Positions 50,912 through 60,570 of a stretch of 64,000 bases of DNA are shown here, in pieces. The notes beneath the pieces were generated by a model, which saw only the letters and a list, made by a program, of their open reading frames with translations, was not told the DNA's origin and ran no database searches. A program made the position numbers and the translations under genes. Within the stretch, counting starts at the first letter, position 1. Every line of letters starts with the position of its first letter. The DNA is from Streptomyces cavernicola. Lineage in GTDB: Bacteria > Actinomycetota > Actinomycetes > Streptomycetales > Streptomycetaceae. The stretch spans positions 1 through 64,000 of the forward strand of contig NZ_JASCIQ010000013.1 in assembly GCF_029968035.1 (NCBI RefSeq), read 5' to 3'.

Positions 50912-51730
50912 TCAGGGCAGCAGTCGCGTACGGAACAGGTCGAGCACCCCGTCGAGGGCCGCGCGCGTCGGCTGCCCTGGCTCGTCGATCAGGTGCTCCG
51001 TGAGCACGGCGTGCGGGGCCTGCACGCCGTCCGGGTTGGCGTCGGCGTCGTCCAGCTCGACGGCCACGAACGCGTTGCCGAGCTCGCGGCGGAGGAACGC
51101 GAACCGCTCGTCGGGCACGAAGCGGTCGCCGCGGAACCGCAGTCCGTGCACCTGGAGCCCCTCGCGTGCACAGCGGTCCTTGACCTTGGCGAGGTCGGCG
51201 GGGGAGATGTCGATCCCGGCGGCGCGGCGACCGCCCACCGGAAGCGGCAGTGACGGCTGCGAGAGGACCGGTGCGAGCATCCGCTCGTCGACCGCCATGG
51301 CCAGGGCGAACCCGCCGGTGAAGCACATCCCCACCGCGCCCACGCCGGGCCCGCCGCACCGCTCGTGCTCGTACGCGGCGAGAGCCCGCAGCCAGTCCAC
51401 GACCGGGGAGCTGCGGCCGACCGCGAACGCCGTGAACTCCCGGCTCACGCAGACCCGCAGGATGCTCGACGCCAGATACGCCCCGGCCTTCAGCTTGCCG
51501 TGCGCGTCCGGGTGCGGGTCCCGCCCCGGCGTGCCGAAGAGGACGGGCAGCACCGCCGTGCACCCGATCGCGGCCACGCGCTCGGCGAAGGCGAGGACCT
51601 TGGGTGTGATGCCGGGGATCTCGGCGATGACGACGACGGCCGGACCACTGCCGCGCCGCAGCACGCCATGGGTGGCCCCGCCGTGCGTGAACGAGCCCCG
51701 CTCGAACCCCGACAGGTCGTGGTCGGCCAT
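50912..51730 (-). CDS. Dienelactone hydrolase family protein
   Basis: 272 residues of the alpha/beta hydrolase dienelactone hydrolase group. VVVIAEIPGITPKVLAFAERVA is the oxyanion strand and GAVGMCFTGGFALAMAV has the Cys nucleophile in Gly-x-Cys-x-Gly. Acid and His come late (RGDRFVPDERF, QAPHAVLTEH). GGGGAGG precedes the ATG at 51730. Members hydrolyse lactones or esters in aromatic degradation, but no such pathway genes are nearby. Confidence 0.9.
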   Translation of the reverse strand: MADHDLSGFERGSFTHGGATHGVLRRGSGPAVVVIAEIPGITPKVLAFAERVAAIGCTAVLPVLFGTPGRDPHPDAHGKLKAGAYLASSILRVCVSREFTAFAVGRSSPVVDWLRALAAYEHERCGGPGVGAVGMCFTGGFALAMAVDERMLAPVLSQPSLPLPVGGRRAAGIDISPADLAKVKDRCAREGLQVHGLRFRGDRFVPDERFAFLRRELGNAFVAVELDDADANPDGVQAPHAVLTEHLIDEPGQPTRAALDGVLDLFRTRLLP

Positions 51731-52103
51731 CGTGGCGCCTCCCCATCTTCCTTGCAGACAACGGCAGTTGGGCCCGCGCGAGCGCGGACGGCATTGAGCA
51801 TGCCACCCGGCCGACGCACACCGCGCGGCGCCCCGGCCCGTCTTCTTCGGGCTCCGTCGGGGTACGGCCGAACTGGCCCGCCGCGACGCCCCGTTCACCG
51901 CATCAGGAGGCCCGTCGCGCCCTCACGGGCCCTCAGGGGCGCGCGCACGCATGCGAAGTGCCGAAAGCCCCGCAACGACACAGGTGAACTGTGGGCCCGA
52001 TCCGCTCGGCCATGCGGAGCAGTTGCCCGGCGGACCCAGCCCGCCCGGCCTAGAACCGATGCAGAGTCACATTTCCCATTCCCTCTCGCAGGGAGAAAGG
52101 GCG
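51731..52103. other. Divergent intergenic region
   Basis: 373 bases between the dienelactone hydrolase and L,D-transpeptidase genes. I see no clear palindrome or classical promoter. Open frames here are Arg/Pro-rich shadows. Confidence 0.5.
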
Positions 52104-52946
52104 GTGCGCGTCGTGTCGTCGCGTCTGTCTTTCGCCGCAGGCCTCGCCTGCTCCGCGGTCCTGGCCGGTCAGTTACTGGCCTCCTCGCCGGCCCTCGCTC
52201 AGGAGGGCCCGCCCGGAAGCGCCCCGGAGAAGCCCTGCAACGCCACGTCCGGCGCCTACCAGTGGCAGCTGGAGAAGAAGCTCGGGCTGCCGCGCGACGG
52301 CGTCCAGAGCACCGAGGACTGCATCGCCATCCGCAACCTCCAGAAGCGCCTCGGCATCAAGCCCGCCGACGGCAAGGCGACGCTGAAGACGTACCGGATG
52401 CTCCTCGTCCACGAGGTCAGGAAGAACCCCAACGCCGACGGCAAGTGCCCGGTCCGCACGTACCGCGTCACCTGTGTGGACCTGAACCGGCAGATCCTGT
52501 GGGTGCAGAAGAGCAAGAAGGTCGTCTTCGCGCCCGTCCCGATCCGCAGCGGCAAGGACGGCTACGAGACCCGGCGCGGCTGGCACAAGATCTACCTGAA
52601 GCGCGCCCGGCACTTCTCGACGCTCTACGACAACGCCCCCATGCCGCACTCGCAGTTCTTCAACGGCGGACAGGCCTTCCACGGCACCTACAACGACCTG
52701 TTCAAGTCGGGCTCGCACGGCTGCGTCAACATGTACGCGGCCGACGCGAAGCGGCTGTTCGACCTCCTCAAGGTCGGCGACCGCGTGTACGTCTGGGGCA
52801 CCAAGCCCGGCACCGGCAAGCGCAACGGCACCTACACGGACGACGTGCTGATCGCCCAGGGCTTCGGCTCGTTCGGCATCGCCCAGGACCCGGCGGCCGA
52901 CCGGCCGCCGACGGCCGCGGAGCTGGACGCGGCCCTGCGGGAATGA
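52104..52946 (+). CDS. Secreted L,D-transpeptidase (YkuD domain), with a TTA codon
   Basis: 280 residues. The signal peptide is RLSFAAGLACSAVLAGQLL then ASSPALAQ. A Cys-containing N-terminal domain resembling a peptidoglycan-binding fold (WQLEKKLGLPRDG, AIRNLQKRLGIKPADG) precedes the YkuD catalytic domain with HGTYNDLFKSGSHGCVNMY, where Cys is the nucleophile. It would form 3-3 cross-links in peptidoglycan outside the cell. Codon 24 is TTA, read only by the bldA tRNA in Streptomyces. The GTG at 52104 follows GGGAGAAAGGGC; an ATG at 52059 is less likely. Confidence 0.9.
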   Translation: MRVVSSRLSFAAGLACSAVLAGQLLASSPALAQEGPPGSAPEKPCNATSGAYQWQLEKKLGLPRDGVQSTEDCIAIRNLQKRLGIKPADGKATLKTYRMLLVHEVRKNPNADGKCPVRTYRVTCVDLNRQILWVQKSKKVVFAPVPIRSGKDGYETRRGWHKIYLKRARHFSTLYDNAPMPHSQFFNGGQAFHGTYNDLFKSGSHGCVNMYAADAKRLFDLLKVGDRVYVWGTKPGTGKRNGTYTDDVLIAQGFGSFGIAQDPAADRPPTAAELDAALRE

Positions 52947-52974
52947 CCGCGCACGACAGCTGAACAACACAAAA

Positions 52975-53010
52975 GGCGGGCGGGGCGGCTGATCAGCCGC
53001 CCCGCCCGCC
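52975..53010. terminator. Bidirectional terminator hairpin
   Basis: A perfect 36-base palindrome with 18-base arms, centred on GCTGATCAGC, lies between the convergent transpeptidase and surface-protein genes. An A-run before it serves as U-tract for the reverse strand. Confidence 0.85.
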
Positions 53011-53029
53011 CCGTTCAGGGGATCAGGCG

Positions 53030-53971
53030 TCAGCCCTTCTTCTTCCCGTTCTCCTCCGGGATCACGAAGCGGACCCAGCGGTGGTTGTCATTGACGTCGA
53101 TGTTGTCCTTGCAGCGCGGCTTCGGCATCTTGTAGCCGTCGGGAACGTCCGTCACGCAGACCTCGTACTGGCCGTTCGCCAGGTTCGGGAACGTGCAGCT
53201 GCCGTTCTCGCCACCGGTGCACGACGGGGCGGCGACGCGCGCGCCGTCCTCCCGCAGCTCGAAGGCGACGCCGCCGAGGCGGTCGCCGTTCTCGTCGACC
53301 GCGACGTTGGTGATCGCGCCCTCATCGGCCGTGCCCGCCTTACAGGTGGCCGAGGCGATGACGACGTCACCGGCGAGATGGGTCGGCGAGGCCACCTTGA
53401 TGTGCATCGCGTTGACGGTCAGGGAGCCGTCGGGGTTCGTGATCTGCTCGTTGAGCACGACGGAGCCCAGACCGCCGGGCAGGGTCACGTCCGTGTTCGG
53501 GGCCGGGTTGGCCGGGAACGTCACGTCGCCGATGCTGAGCGGGGTGGTGGCCGCACCGTTCGTGACGGTCGCCGAGCCGGTCGGGTCCGAGCCGGGCTTG
53601 GCGTCACAGGTCGCGGTGACGGCGTCGGCCCCGACGGTGGCAGCGTCCAGGTTCAGACTGGCCTGGGCCGTCCGCGCCGTCGACTGAGTGACGCCAGTGG
53701 TGGAGTCGCCGGTCGCCGTGGTGCTGAGGGCGTTGACGGAGCCCATGCCCCCGAGCGCGAGCGTGGCCAGGTCGGCCGACGGCGGGCCGCCGGGGTACGC
53801 GGACTTGGCGGTCTCGGGGATGTCGACCACTGTGCCGAGCGTCGCCGCGGCGCCGTAGGCCGAGCTCTCGCCCGCGGCGGCGTGCGCCGTGCCGGCTGTC
53901 GTGGCGACGAGGGATGCGGCGAAGGCGACGCCGAGTGCGGCCCGACCGACACCCATCTTGACTGAGGCCAT
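53030..53971 (-). CDS. Secreted protein with prealbumin-like (Cna-B/SdrD-B) domain
   Basis: 313 residues. The signal peptide (ALGVAFAASLVATTAGTAHA) is cleaved before AAGESS. Residues about 30-220 form a beta-rich, Thr/Ala/Gly-rich domain with two conserved Cys (ATCDAKPGSD and SATCKAGTAD). The C-terminal DENGDRLGGVAFELREDG through TFPNLANGQYEVCVTDVPDGY is a prealbumin-like fold of surface adhesins. No sortase LPxTG motif is present, so it is released or held otherwise. AAGGGAAA precedes the ATG at 53971. Role unknown; similar proteins accompany aerial hyphae surfaces in some species. Confidence 0.85.
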   Translation of the reverse strand: MASVKMGVGRAALGVAFAASLVATTAGTAHAAAGESSAYGAAATLGTVVDIPETAKSAYPGGPPSADLATLALGGMGSVNALSTTATGDSTTGVTQSTARTAQASLNLDAATVGADAVTATCDAKPGSDPTGSATVTNGAATTPLSIGDVTFPANPAPNTDVTLPGGLGSVVLNEQITNPDGSLTVNAMHIKVASPTHLAGDVVIASATCKAGTADEGAITNVAVDENGDRLGGVAFELREDGARVAAPSCTGGENGSCTFPNLANGQYEVCVTDVPDGYKMPKPRCKDNIDVNDNHRWVRFVIPEENGKKKG

Positions 53972-54301
53972 GAGTTTCCCTTCATGAAGAGCAGGAGAGC
54001 GCGGGCTGTCCCGGGCCGGTTCGGCGACGGGGTGGACTCGCGCATTCCTGAACGTCGGACACGGCGTCCGACGTCGGCCACTGCTACCCGCTCGAAGGGG
54101 ATTGTCTATCCGGTATGCGGTCAAATGGTGTTGTTATTCACCTCACTGGCGATATCGGACTCGGCATCGGCTCACGCGTCCGCTATTGCCGGTCGTGAGC
54201 GCAGCAGGCCGGACCGGTGCACCGCCTCCCGCAGGAGTGACCCGACGGAACCCGGACATCGCCCGAACTCCCCGGATCGGGTGGGGAGTTCGGGCGGCGG
54301 T
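53972..54301. other. Intergenic region with an AT-richer island
   Basis: 330 bases upstream of the secreted-protein gene. The segment 54100-54165 is clearly richer in A/T than its surroundings and probably carries that gene's promoter. No ORF is convincing. Confidence 0.5.
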
Positions 54302-55924
54302 TCAGACCGTGTCGGCCCGGTGCGTCGGCCGGCCGTCCAGGACCGTGAGGAGCACCGGCAGTTCCGGCAGGTCCGTGGCGGCGGTGGTCAGCGGGCTCTC
54401 CGCGAACACCGTGAGGTCGGCGCGGTGGCCGACGGCGAGCTGCCCGGCCCGGTCCTCCTCGCCCGCCGCGTACGCCGCGTTGACCGTCATGGCGCGCAGC
54501 GACTCCAGGGCGGTGAGGGCCTGTTCGGGTCCGTGCGGCGGCTGCGTCAGGTCGCGGCTCGGGCGGCGGTGCCGGGCGCCCGCCATCACCTGCAGCGGCG
54601 GGTACGGGGCGATCGGCCAGTCCGAGCCGAGCACCACCGTGGCCCCCGAGTCCCACAGGTCGCGGCAGCGCCAGGCGCGCGCCGCCCGTTCCTCGCCGAG
54701 CCGCCGCGACCAGTTGTCGGTGTGGTCGGCCCGCGTGAAGTCGCAGCAGTGCGTGGGCTGCATCGACGCGACGACGCCGAGCTCGGCGAAGCGCCGCAGG
54801 GTGTCGTCCGGCACGGTCTCGATGTGCTCGACCCGATGCCGTACGCCACTGGCCGGGCCGCCGCCCGCGAGCGCCACCGCGTCGAGGGTGTGCCGCACGG
54901 CGGCGTCGCCGATGGCGTGGGTGGCGGTGGGCACGCCGGCCCGGTGCAGCTCGGCGATGACGCGGGTGTACGCCTCGGGCTCGGGCCAGAAGGCGAGCGT
55001 CGACTCGCCGTGGCAGTCCGGGTGCTCCAGCCAGGCCGTGCCGTTGTCGATGGTGCCGTCCATGAACAGCTTCACGCCGTCCACCTGCCACAGCGCACCG
55101 CCGAGGCCCTGCTGCTCGATGAGGGCGCGCAGCCCGTACGGGCTCACGCCCGGCTGGCACCAGGGGGAGACCCGCAGCCGCAGCGGGAGTTCGCCCGCGA
55201 CCTCTAGCTGGCTGTAGAACGCCAGGCTGTCGCCGGCCGCGTCCATCGCGTGTCCGCCGGTCAGGCCCGAGGCGGCCATCTCCCGCAGGACGGCGGCGAG
55301 TCGGGCCCGCCGCTTCGCCCGCGTGGGCTGTGGCGCGGCGCGCTCGACCAGCTCGCACGCCGCGTCCTCCAGGAGCAGTCCGGTGGGGCGGCCGGACGCG
55401 TCGCAGACGACCTCGGCGGCCTGGTCGAAGGTGCGCGGGCCGTGGACGCCCGCGAGTTCCAGGGCGCGCGGGCTCGCCAGCATCGAGTGGGCGTCGAAGA
55501 GCTGGAGCAGCGCGGGCACCCCGTCGAGCACGGGGCCGAGCGCGGCCGACTCCACGGGCCGGTCCCCGAACACGTTCGGGTCGAGCCCCCAGCCGCGCAG
55601 CCACTCCCCGCGGCCGAGGTCCCGCACCGCGAGCGCGAGCGCCTCCCGTACGGCGTCGAGGTCGGTGCAGCCCGAGAGGTCGAGGCCCTGGGTCAGGTCC
55701 GCGCCGGAGACGGGGTGCAGGTGCCCGTCGACGAGGCCGGGCGTGACGACGGCGCCGCCCAGGTCGAGCACTTCGGTCGAGGCGTCGGCGAGCTCCCGGA
55801 TCTCCCGGTCGTCGCCGAGCGCGGCGATCCGCCCGTCGGACACGGCGAGCGCGGTCTGCGGCAGCAGCCCACCGGTCAGCGGGTCGAGCAGGCGGGCGGA
55901 GAGCAGGACGAGGGGAGTGCGCAC
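54302..55924 (-). CDS. YtcJ-like amidohydrolase
   Basis: 540 residues of the amidohydrolase_3 (YtcJ/LAF3) group. PGLVDGHLHPVSG has the His-x-His, VDGVKLFMDGTIDNGTAWL the bridging Lys, ATHAIGDAAV and HRVEHIETV the further His, and VVLGSDWPIAPY the Asp. No export signal. It is the farthest of the four amidohydrolases from the central cluster but sits beside a TetR gene and a second NCS1 permease, forming a module with them. Substrate unknown. Confidence 0.9.
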   Translation of the reverse strand: MRTPLVLLSARLLDPLTGGLLPQTALAVSDGRIAALGDDREIRELADASTEVLDLGGAVVTPGLVDGHLHPVSGADLTQGLDLSGCTDLDAVREALALAVRDLGRGEWLRGWGLDPNVFGDRPVESAALGPVLDGVPALLQLFDAHSMLASPRALELAGVHGPRTFDQAAEVVCDASGRPTGLLLEDAACELVERAAPQPTRAKRRARLAAVLREMAASGLTGGHAMDAAGDSLAFYSQLEVAGELPLRLRVSPWCQPGVSPYGLRALIEQQGLGGALWQVDGVKLFMDGTIDNGTAWLEHPDCHGESTLAFWPEPEAYTRVIAELHRAGVPTATHAIGDAAVRHTLDAVALAGGGPASGVRHRVEHIETVPDDTLRRFAELGVVASMQPTHCCDFTRADHTDNWSRRLGEERAARAWRCRDLWDSGATVVLGSDWPIAPYPPLQVMAGARHRRPSRDLTQPPHGPEQALTALESLRAMTVNAAYAAGEEDRAGQLAVGHRADLTVFAESPLTTAATDLPELPVLLTVLDGRPTHRADTV

Positions 55925-55991
55925 GAAAACTCCAGGTCGAGGCGCGGGGAAGCCGCGCGGTCAAGGGTAGGGGGGGATGTACGTACACGAC

Positions 55992-56657
55992 CTAGGAGCG
56001 AGCCAGGTCGGCCTCGGTCATGGTGTCCGCGAGGTCGCTCAACGTGCCGCTCTCCAGGCCGAGTTCACGCTCGGCCGTCGTCACGGCCATCGACGTCACG
56101 GCCTTGGGGCGGTCCACGGTGCCGGTGTTGGCGTGCGCGCCGAGTCCGTCGAGCACGACCAGGATGTGAATGGCCGTCAGAAGCGGGTTGTCGGTGCGGA
56201 ATCCGTCGTCCCGCACGCCGTCCCCGATGACCGAGGCGAACCGCTCGCGCCAGGCGGCCTCCTGCACCTCGACCCGCTCGCGCAGCGCCGGCCGGTAGCG
56301 GCTCAGATGCCGCGCGTTGATCCAGAGCCGGGAGACGTCGTCGTATGCGGAACCGGTCGCGAGCGCGAAGAAACGGGCCAGGTAGTGGGCGGGGGAGCCC
56401 TCGGAACGCTGGTCCGGCAGGAGGGCGTCGAGCTCGCGCCCCGCGGCCCGCCCGAAGGCCTCGGCCACCAGTTCCTCGGCCGACGGGAAGTAGTGGCTGA
56501 TGAGCCCCGGACGTACGTCGAGGTCGTCGGCGATCCGGCGGAGGGTGATCGATTCGAGCCCCTCGGCCAGGGCCACGTGGGCGGCTGCGTCGACGATTTC
56601 CGCACGTCGGGCGGCAGGAGATTTTCTGACTCGCTTGCGCTGAACGCTTGACGGCAT
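55992..56657 (-). CDS. TetR family transcriptional regulator
   Basis: 221 residues. The helix-turn-helix is RRAEIVDAAAHVALAEGLESITLRRIADDLDVRPGLISHYFPS, seen as VDAAAHVALAEGLESITL and LDVRPGLISHYFPSAEEL. It resembles BetI-like TetR_C_6 proteins. It lies between the YtcJ gene on the same strand and the divergent NCS1 permease 68 bases away, and likely controls both. Confidence 0.92.
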   Translation of the reverse strand: MPSSVQRKRVRKSPAARRAEIVDAAAHVALAEGLESITLRRIADDLDVRPGLISHYFPSAEELVAEAFGRAAGRELDALLPDQRSEGSPAHYLARFFALATGSAYDDVSRLWINARHLSRYRPALRERVEVQEAAWRERFASVIGDGVRDDGFRTDNPLLTAIHILVVLDGLGAHANTGTVDRPKAVTSMAVTTAERELGLESGTLSDLADTMTEADLARS

Positions 56658-56668
56658 ACCCCGAATAC

Positions 56669-56688
56669 TATTGAGTACCCGACCAATA
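56669..56688. promoter_or_regulatory. TATTG-N10-CAATA inverted repeat
   Basis: TATTG (56669-56673) and CAATA (56684-56688) in the 68-base divergent gap between TetR and permease genes form an AT-rich candidate operator. It would cover both promoters. Confidence 0.45.
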
Positions 56689-56725
56689 AGCAAGCAGGTG
56701 GGTAGTACGAGCACCCGGAGGGGCC

Positions 56726-58177
56726 ATGGCGTCCACACTTCCCGAACCACAGCCGACCGCGAGCGAGGCCGCTGATCCACCGAGAACCGAGCGCGCCACG
56801 CACGTCGAGGCGCACGGCATCGACCACATTCCCGAGGGCGAACGCTACGGCCGGCCACGGCAGTTGTTCTCCGTCTGGGCCGCCGGCGGCGTGACCTATC
56901 TGAGCCTTGTGGTCGGCGGCGCTCTCGTCCTCATGGGCCTGAACATCTGGCAGGCCCTCGCGGCGATCGTCGTGGGCAACCTCTTCTGGCTGCTCACCGG
57001 ATTCCTCGCCGTCTCGGGGCCCGCGGCGGGCGCGCCCAGCGAGGTCATCACCCGCGCCCTCTACGGCGTCCGCGGCAACCGCGTGAACAACGCCGTCACC
57101 GGCTGGACGATCTCCGTCTGCTACTTCGCGCTGAACCTGGCCGCCGCCGCGACCGCCGGCTTCGCGCTCGTCGAGTGGGCCGGCATCCGGGCCACGACCG
57201 GCGTGCAGATCGCCGTCGTGATCGCCATCGCCGTCCTCACGCTCACCATCAGCGTCTACGGCCACGCCATGATCATGAAGCTCTACCTGCCGATCACCCT
57301 GGCCCTCACCGCCGTGTTCGCCGCCGTCGCCATCGCCGTCGTCCAGCACACCGACTTCTCGTACGCCCCCGCCGAACCGCTCACCGGCACACAGCTGTGG
57401 GCCGTGCTGCTCGCCGGCGTCACCCTCATCGCCTCCGGCCCGCTCTCGTACACCACCAGCGCGGACTTCTCCCGCTACCTGCCGCGCACCAGCTCCGCCA
57501 AGGCCGTGCTCGGCTGGACCGCGCTCGGCGCGTTCGTGCCCGGCGTACTCGTGTCCGGGCTCGGCGCGATGGCCGCCACCACCCTCGACATGAGCGACCC
57601 GCAGACCGCCCTCGAATCGATCCTGCCGAACTGGTTCTCGCCCGTCTTCCTCATCGCCCTCGTCCTCGGCACCATCGCCATCAACGCCCTGACCGCCTAC
57701 AGCGCGGGCCTCGCCCTGCAGGCCGTCGGCATCCGCATCCGCCGCTCGTACAGCGTCGTCGTCGACGGCGCGGCCGCCGTCTCCCTCACCCTCTACGCAC
57801 TGCTCGTCTCCAACTTCCTCGACACCGTCAGCAACGTCCTGCAGCTCACGGTCGTCCTGCTCGGCCCGAGCATGTCGATCTACGCCGCCGACATCGCGCT
57901 GCGCCGCAACCGGTACGACGGCCCCGCCCTCACCGACGAGTCCCGGCAGAGCCCCTTCTGGTACCACGGCGGCGTCAACTGGGCCGGCGCCTGCGCCCTG
58001 GCCGGCGGCGTCACCGCGTCCGCCCTCAGCGTCAACACCGTCTACACCGGGCCGATAGCCGAGGCCCTCGACGGCATCGACCTCGCCCTGCCCGCCGGCC
58101 TCGTCGTCTCGCCACTCCTCTATGTCCTCCTGATGCGCACCCCGCTCGGCGGCCAGGGCCCCCTCGGCCGGGCCTGA
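56726..58177 (+). CDS. NCS1 family purine/cytosine permease
   Basis: 483 residues with about 12 membrane helices. RYGRPRQLFSVWAAGGVTYLSLVVGG, SGPAAGAPSEVITRALYG, and TTSADFSRYLPRTSS are NCS1 signatures of the PuuT/CodB-like branch. It differs from the permease at 29439-30878 and is not a recent duplicate. It is divergent from the TetR and YtcJ-like genes and probably brings in the compound that the latter hydrolyses. Confidence 0.92.
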   Translation: MASTLPEPQPTASEAADPPRTERATHVEAHGIDHIPEGERYGRPRQLFSVWAAGGVTYLSLVVGGALVLMGLNIWQALAAIVVGNLFWLLTGFLAVSGPAAGAPSEVITRALYGVRGNRVNNAVTGWTISVCYFALNLAAAATAGFALVEWAGIRATTGVQIAVVIAIAVLTLTISVYGHAMIMKLYLPITLALTAVFAAVAIAVVQHTDFSYAPAEPLTGTQLWAVLLAGVTLIASGPLSYTTSADFSRYLPRTSSAKAVLGWTALGAFVPGVLVSGLGAMAATTLDMSDPQTALESILPNWFSPVFLIALVLGTIAINALTAYSAGLALQAVGIRIRRSYSVVVDGAAAVSLTLYALLVSNFLDTVSNVLQLTVVLLGPSMSIYAADIALRRNRYDGPALTDESRQSPFWYHGGVNWAGACALAGGVTASALSVNTVYTGPIAEALDGIDLALPAGLVVSPLLYVLLMRTPLGGQGPLGRA

Positions 58178-58430
58178 CCGACCCGCACTCCCGGACCGGC
58201 CGGCGGGGTCCGCCGACACCCCCGCCGACCGGCCCGCACCACGCCCCGCACCGCTCCCGCGCCTCCCACCGGCGGCTCCGCCCGACTTCCCGTACGCGAA
58301 TGGCGACACCCCCACCCGATGGGGATGATGGAGAGATCTTCGGCCGCGTCGGAGGGCAGACAGAACACGCGACCTCGGGGGAGACTCGGGAGGCCAGGTG
58401 CGGCGGCCGACGGGAGAAGGGAGCGCACCG

Positions 58431-60533
58431 ATGAGCGCTGCGGACGCGCTGCCTTCCGGCCTCGACCCCGAAGACCTCGACCCACTCCTGGAACCCGGGG
58501 GCCTCCTCGACGTGCTCGGCGTCGCCGCCGTCGTCCTCGACTCCGACGGCCGCATCGCCCTGTGGAGCCCCCAGGCCGAGACCCTCTTCGGCTACACCGC
58601 CGCCGAGGCCCTCGGCCGCCCCGCCGCCCGCATCCTCGTCGACGAGGACCACCTCGACCTGGTCCTCTCCCTCTTCACCGAGGTCATGGCCAGCGGCGAA
58701 CCCTGGGCCGGCGTCTTTCCCGTACGCCACAAGGACAAAGGCACCCGCCTCGCCGAGTTCCGCAACATGCGCCTGGAGGACACCGAGGGCAACATCTACG
58801 CCCTCGGGCTCGCCTCCGAACGCGCCACCCTGCAGCGCATGGAACGGGACCTGGCGCTCTCCCTCCGCCTCGTCAGCCAGTCCCCGATCGGCCTCGCCGT
58901 GATGGACACCGAGCTGCGGTACGTCATGGTCAACCCCGCCCTGGAACGCATCAACGGCATCCCCGCCGCCGAGCACCTCGGGCGCACCGTCACCGAGGCC
59001 CTGCCGTTCCTGAACGCCGAGAGCATCCTGTCCGCGATGCGCGAGGTCCTCGCCACCGGCACCCCCGCACTCGACACCTTCACCGTGGGCCGCACCCCCG
59101 CCGACCCGGACAGCGACCACGCCTGGTCCGTCTCCCTCTACCGCCTGGAGGACCCCGGCCAGGAGCGGGTCATCGGCCTCGCCGTGTCCGTCGTCGACAT
59201 CACCGAACAGCACCGCTCGGCCTCCGCCGCCGCCCGCGCCCAGCGCCGCCTCGCGATGATCGCCGACGCCACCGAGCGCATCGGCACCACCCTCGACCTC
59301 GACCGCACCGCCCGCGAACTCGCCGACTGCCTCGTGCCCGAGTTCGCCGACATCGCCGCCGTGGACCTCCTCGACAGCGTCCTGAAGTTCAGCGGTCCGG
59401 CCCGGCCGCCCGCCTCCGGAGGCGCCCTGTTCCGCGCGGTCGCCGTCGCCGCCGCCCACCCGGACTTCGCCGAGCGCGCCTCCGAACCCCCGGGCCGGAC
59501 CTCCCGGTACGAGTCCAGCCGCCTCGTCGCCCAGTGCGTACGGTCCGGCCGGCCCACCCTCATCGCCCACGTCAGGGAGCAGGACCTCGCCAGGATCGGC
59601 CGCGACCGCGATGTGTCCGCCCTCCTCGAAGAGGCCGGCACGCACTCGTACATGGCCATCCCGCTGAAGGCGCGCGGCACCGTCCTCGGCGCCCTCACCC
59701 TGGCCAGAACCGGCAACCCGCTGCCCTTCGACCACGACGACCTGCTGCTCGCCGGGGAACTCGCCGCCCGCGCCGCCGTCTCCATCGACAACGCCCGCGG
59801 CTACCAGCAGCAGAGCCACGCCGCGCTCTCCCTGCAGCGCCATCTGCTGCCGCACCGGCCGGCGAAGCCCCCCGGCCTCGACATCGCGTACCGCTACCAG
59901 CCCGCCACCACCGCCGGTGAGGTCGGCGGCGACTGGTTCGACGTGATCCGGCTCGCGGGCGAGCGCTCCGCCCTCGTCGTCGGCGACGTCATGGGCAGCG
60001 GCATCAACGCCGCCGCCTCCATGGGCCAACTCCGCACCGCCACCCGCACGTTGGCCGGGCTCGGGCTCGCACCCGCGGACGTCCTCACCCACCTCGACCG
60101 GATCGCGAGCGAACTCGACGAGACCCTCGCCACCTGCGTCTACGCCGAGTACGACCCGCACACCGGGCTGTGCCGCATCGCCACCGCGGGCCACCTCCCG
60201 CCCGTCAGGTGCCGCCCGGACGAGCGCCCGCAACTGCTCTCCCTGCCCAGTGGCGCGCCCCTCGGCGTGGGCGGAGTGCCGTTCGAGGCCGCCGAGTTCA
60301 CCCTCACCGACGGCGACGAGCTGCTGCTCTACACCGACGGCCTGGTGGAGACCCGCGACCAGGACATCGGCGACCGTCTCACCACCCTCATCGACATCCT
60401 CGACCAGCCCCGCCGCTCCCTCGAGGAGACCTGCGACCTGCTCCTCACCCAACTCCGCCGCCACGGCGACCCGGACGACGTAGCAGTCCTCATCGCCCGC
60501 ACCCACCCACTGCCTCCGGTGGACGGCAGCTGA
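58431..60533 (+). CDS. PAS-PAS-GAF-PP2C (SpoIIE-type) serine phosphatase
   Basis: 700 residues. Two PAS domains (about 25-130: AAVVLDSDGRIALWSPQAETLFGY in part; 145-260: SPIGLAVMDTELRYVMVNPALERING in part), a GAF domain (about 275-450) and a C-terminal PP2C/SpoIIE domain (LQRHLLPHRP, GGDWFDVIRL, VVGDVMGSG, LLLYTDGLVETRDQ) are visible. The metal-binding Asp residues are intact. Such proteins dephosphorylate anti-sigma antagonists in response to signals sensed by PAS/GAF. AAGGGAG precedes the ATG at 58431. The partner is unknown; no STAS gene is nearby. Confidence 0.93.
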   Translation: MSAADALPSGLDPEDLDPLLEPGGLLDVLGVAAVVLDSDGRIALWSPQAETLFGYTAAEALGRPAARILVDEDHLDLVLSLFTEVMASGEPWAGVFPVRHKDKGTRLAEFRNMRLEDTEGNIYALGLASERATLQRMERDLALSLRLVSQSPIGLAVMDTELRYVMVNPALERINGIPAAEHLGRTVTEALPFLNAESILSAMREVLATGTPALDTFTVGRTPADPDSDHAWSVSLYRLEDPGQERVIGLAVSVVDITEQHRSASAAARAQRRLAMIADATERIGTTLDLDRTARELADCLVPEFADIAAVDLLDSVLKFSGPARPPASGGALFRAVAVAAAHPDFAERASEPPGRTSRYESSRLVAQCVRSGRPTLIAHVREQDLARIGRDRDVSALLEEAGTHSYMAIPLKARGTVLGALTLARTGNPLPFDHDDLLLAGELAARAAVSIDNARGYQQQSHAALSLQRHLLPHRPAKPPGLDIAYRYQPATTAGEVGGDWFDVIRLAGERSALVVGDVMGSGINAAASMGQLRTATRTLAGLGLAPADVLTHLDRIASELDETLATCVYAEYDPHTGLCRIATAGHLPPVRCRPDERPQLLSLPSGAPLGVGGVPFEAAEFTLTDGDELLLYTDGLVETRDQDIGDRLTTLIDILDQPRRSLEETCDLLLTQLRRHGDPDDVAVLIARTHPLPPVDGS

Positions 60534-60570
60534 GCCTCCACGCTTCCAGCGCACGGACCGCCCACGGGCC

